A DNA stretch of 64,000 nucleotides, taken from Granulosicoccus antarcticus IMCC3135. GTDB lineage: Bacteria; Pseudomonadota; Gammaproteobacteria; Granulosicoccales; Granulosicoccaceae. The translations under genes and the position numbers were made by a program. Location of the stretch: assembly GCF_002215215.1 (NCBI RefSeq), contig NZ_CP018632.1, positions 2,662,501 to 2,726,500 of the forward strand, in the 5' to 3' direction. The notes under the pieces are model-generated. The model searched no databases, was not told the DNA's origin, and saw nothing but the letters and a program-made list of their open reading frames with translations. This document shows positions 63,983 through 64,000 of this stretch, one piece after another (the stretch's first letter is position 1; every line of letters begins with the position of its first letter).

Positions 63983-64000
63983 GAGCGTTACCGTATGGGC

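Noticed and set aside
63988..64000. C-terminal codons of ureA
   Set aside because: A minus-strand TAA is present where the ureA stop could be, but only three codons are visible, too few to assign.

Overview
The window reads as a chromosomal segment of a gammaproteobacterium, probably marine or aquatic. Three things point there: the housekeeping gene order (amiC-mutL-miaA; mltD-methyltransferase-rnhA-dnaQ; smpB/ratA-ratB/bamE/fur; mutS/pncC/recA-recX-alaS-lysC-csrA-tRNA), a Fur protein without the structural-zinc cysteines as in Pseudomonas, and a complete 'proteobacterial dedicated sortase' locus of the type first noted in marine proteobacteria. A Granulosicoccus-like organism is my guess from gene content only and is not established.

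Layout. 1-0.5 kb: 3' end of an acetoacetyl-CoA reductase (polyhydroxybutyrate synthesis). 0.8-5.7 kb: one 1608-residue signalling protein that joins CheB methylesterase, CheR methyltransferase, a coiled coil, several PAS domains (one a LOV blue-light domain with the photoactive cysteine), a histidine kinase and two receiver domains. 5.8-12.7 kb: tsaE, an SDR, amiC, mutL, miaA, cysM (cell wall, repair, tRNA modification, cysteine). 12.8-16.7 kb: FHA protein, MltD-type lytic transglycosylase, a YafS-like methyltransferase and rnhA. 16.7-19.5 kb: an accessory patch splitting the usual rnhA-dnaQ pair (IS66 remnant, unknown coiled-coil gene, a 38-residue lysine-rich protein, an ATP-grasp enzyme). 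19.8-28.1 kb: dnaQ, smpB, ratAB, bamE, fur, recN, nadK, mutS. 28.1-35.7 kb: pncC, a small periplasmic protein, recA under a LexA box, recX, alaS, lysC, csrA, tRNA-Arg and tRNA-Ser. 35.7-43.1 kb: glucokinase, a 14-bp tandem repeat, a PQQ-type sugar dehydrogenase coupled to a pentaheme lipoprotein, a repeat-bearing lipoprotein, folD and a DUF4864-like exported protein.

43.6-47.1 kb: a polar amino-acid ABC importer (binding protein and two permeases, no ATPase gene) facing an AruH-like arginine:pyruvate transaminase, which suggests uptake and transamination of arginine or a relative. 47.1-49.6 kb: an HNH/13E12-type gene beheaded by an IS605-family TnpB element whose right end appears to supply the start codon. 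49.7-57.2 kb: dedicated sortase, its VIT/VWA target, and a divergent operon of response regulator, histidine kinase with a periplasmic carbohydrate-binding-like sensor, ABC ATPase and ABC permease. 57.2-60.0 kb: a second phosphorelay (receiver-kinase plus single receiver) and two unknown genes. 60.1-64.0 kb: urease genes ureB-C-E-F-G on the minus strand, with ureA expected just beyond the right edge.

The best candidates for under-described biology are the LOV-bearing CheB-CheR hybrid kinase, the sortase locus with its own sensor and exporter, the sugar dehydrogenase/pentaheme pair, and the TnpB element whose RuvC-II glutamate is replaced.
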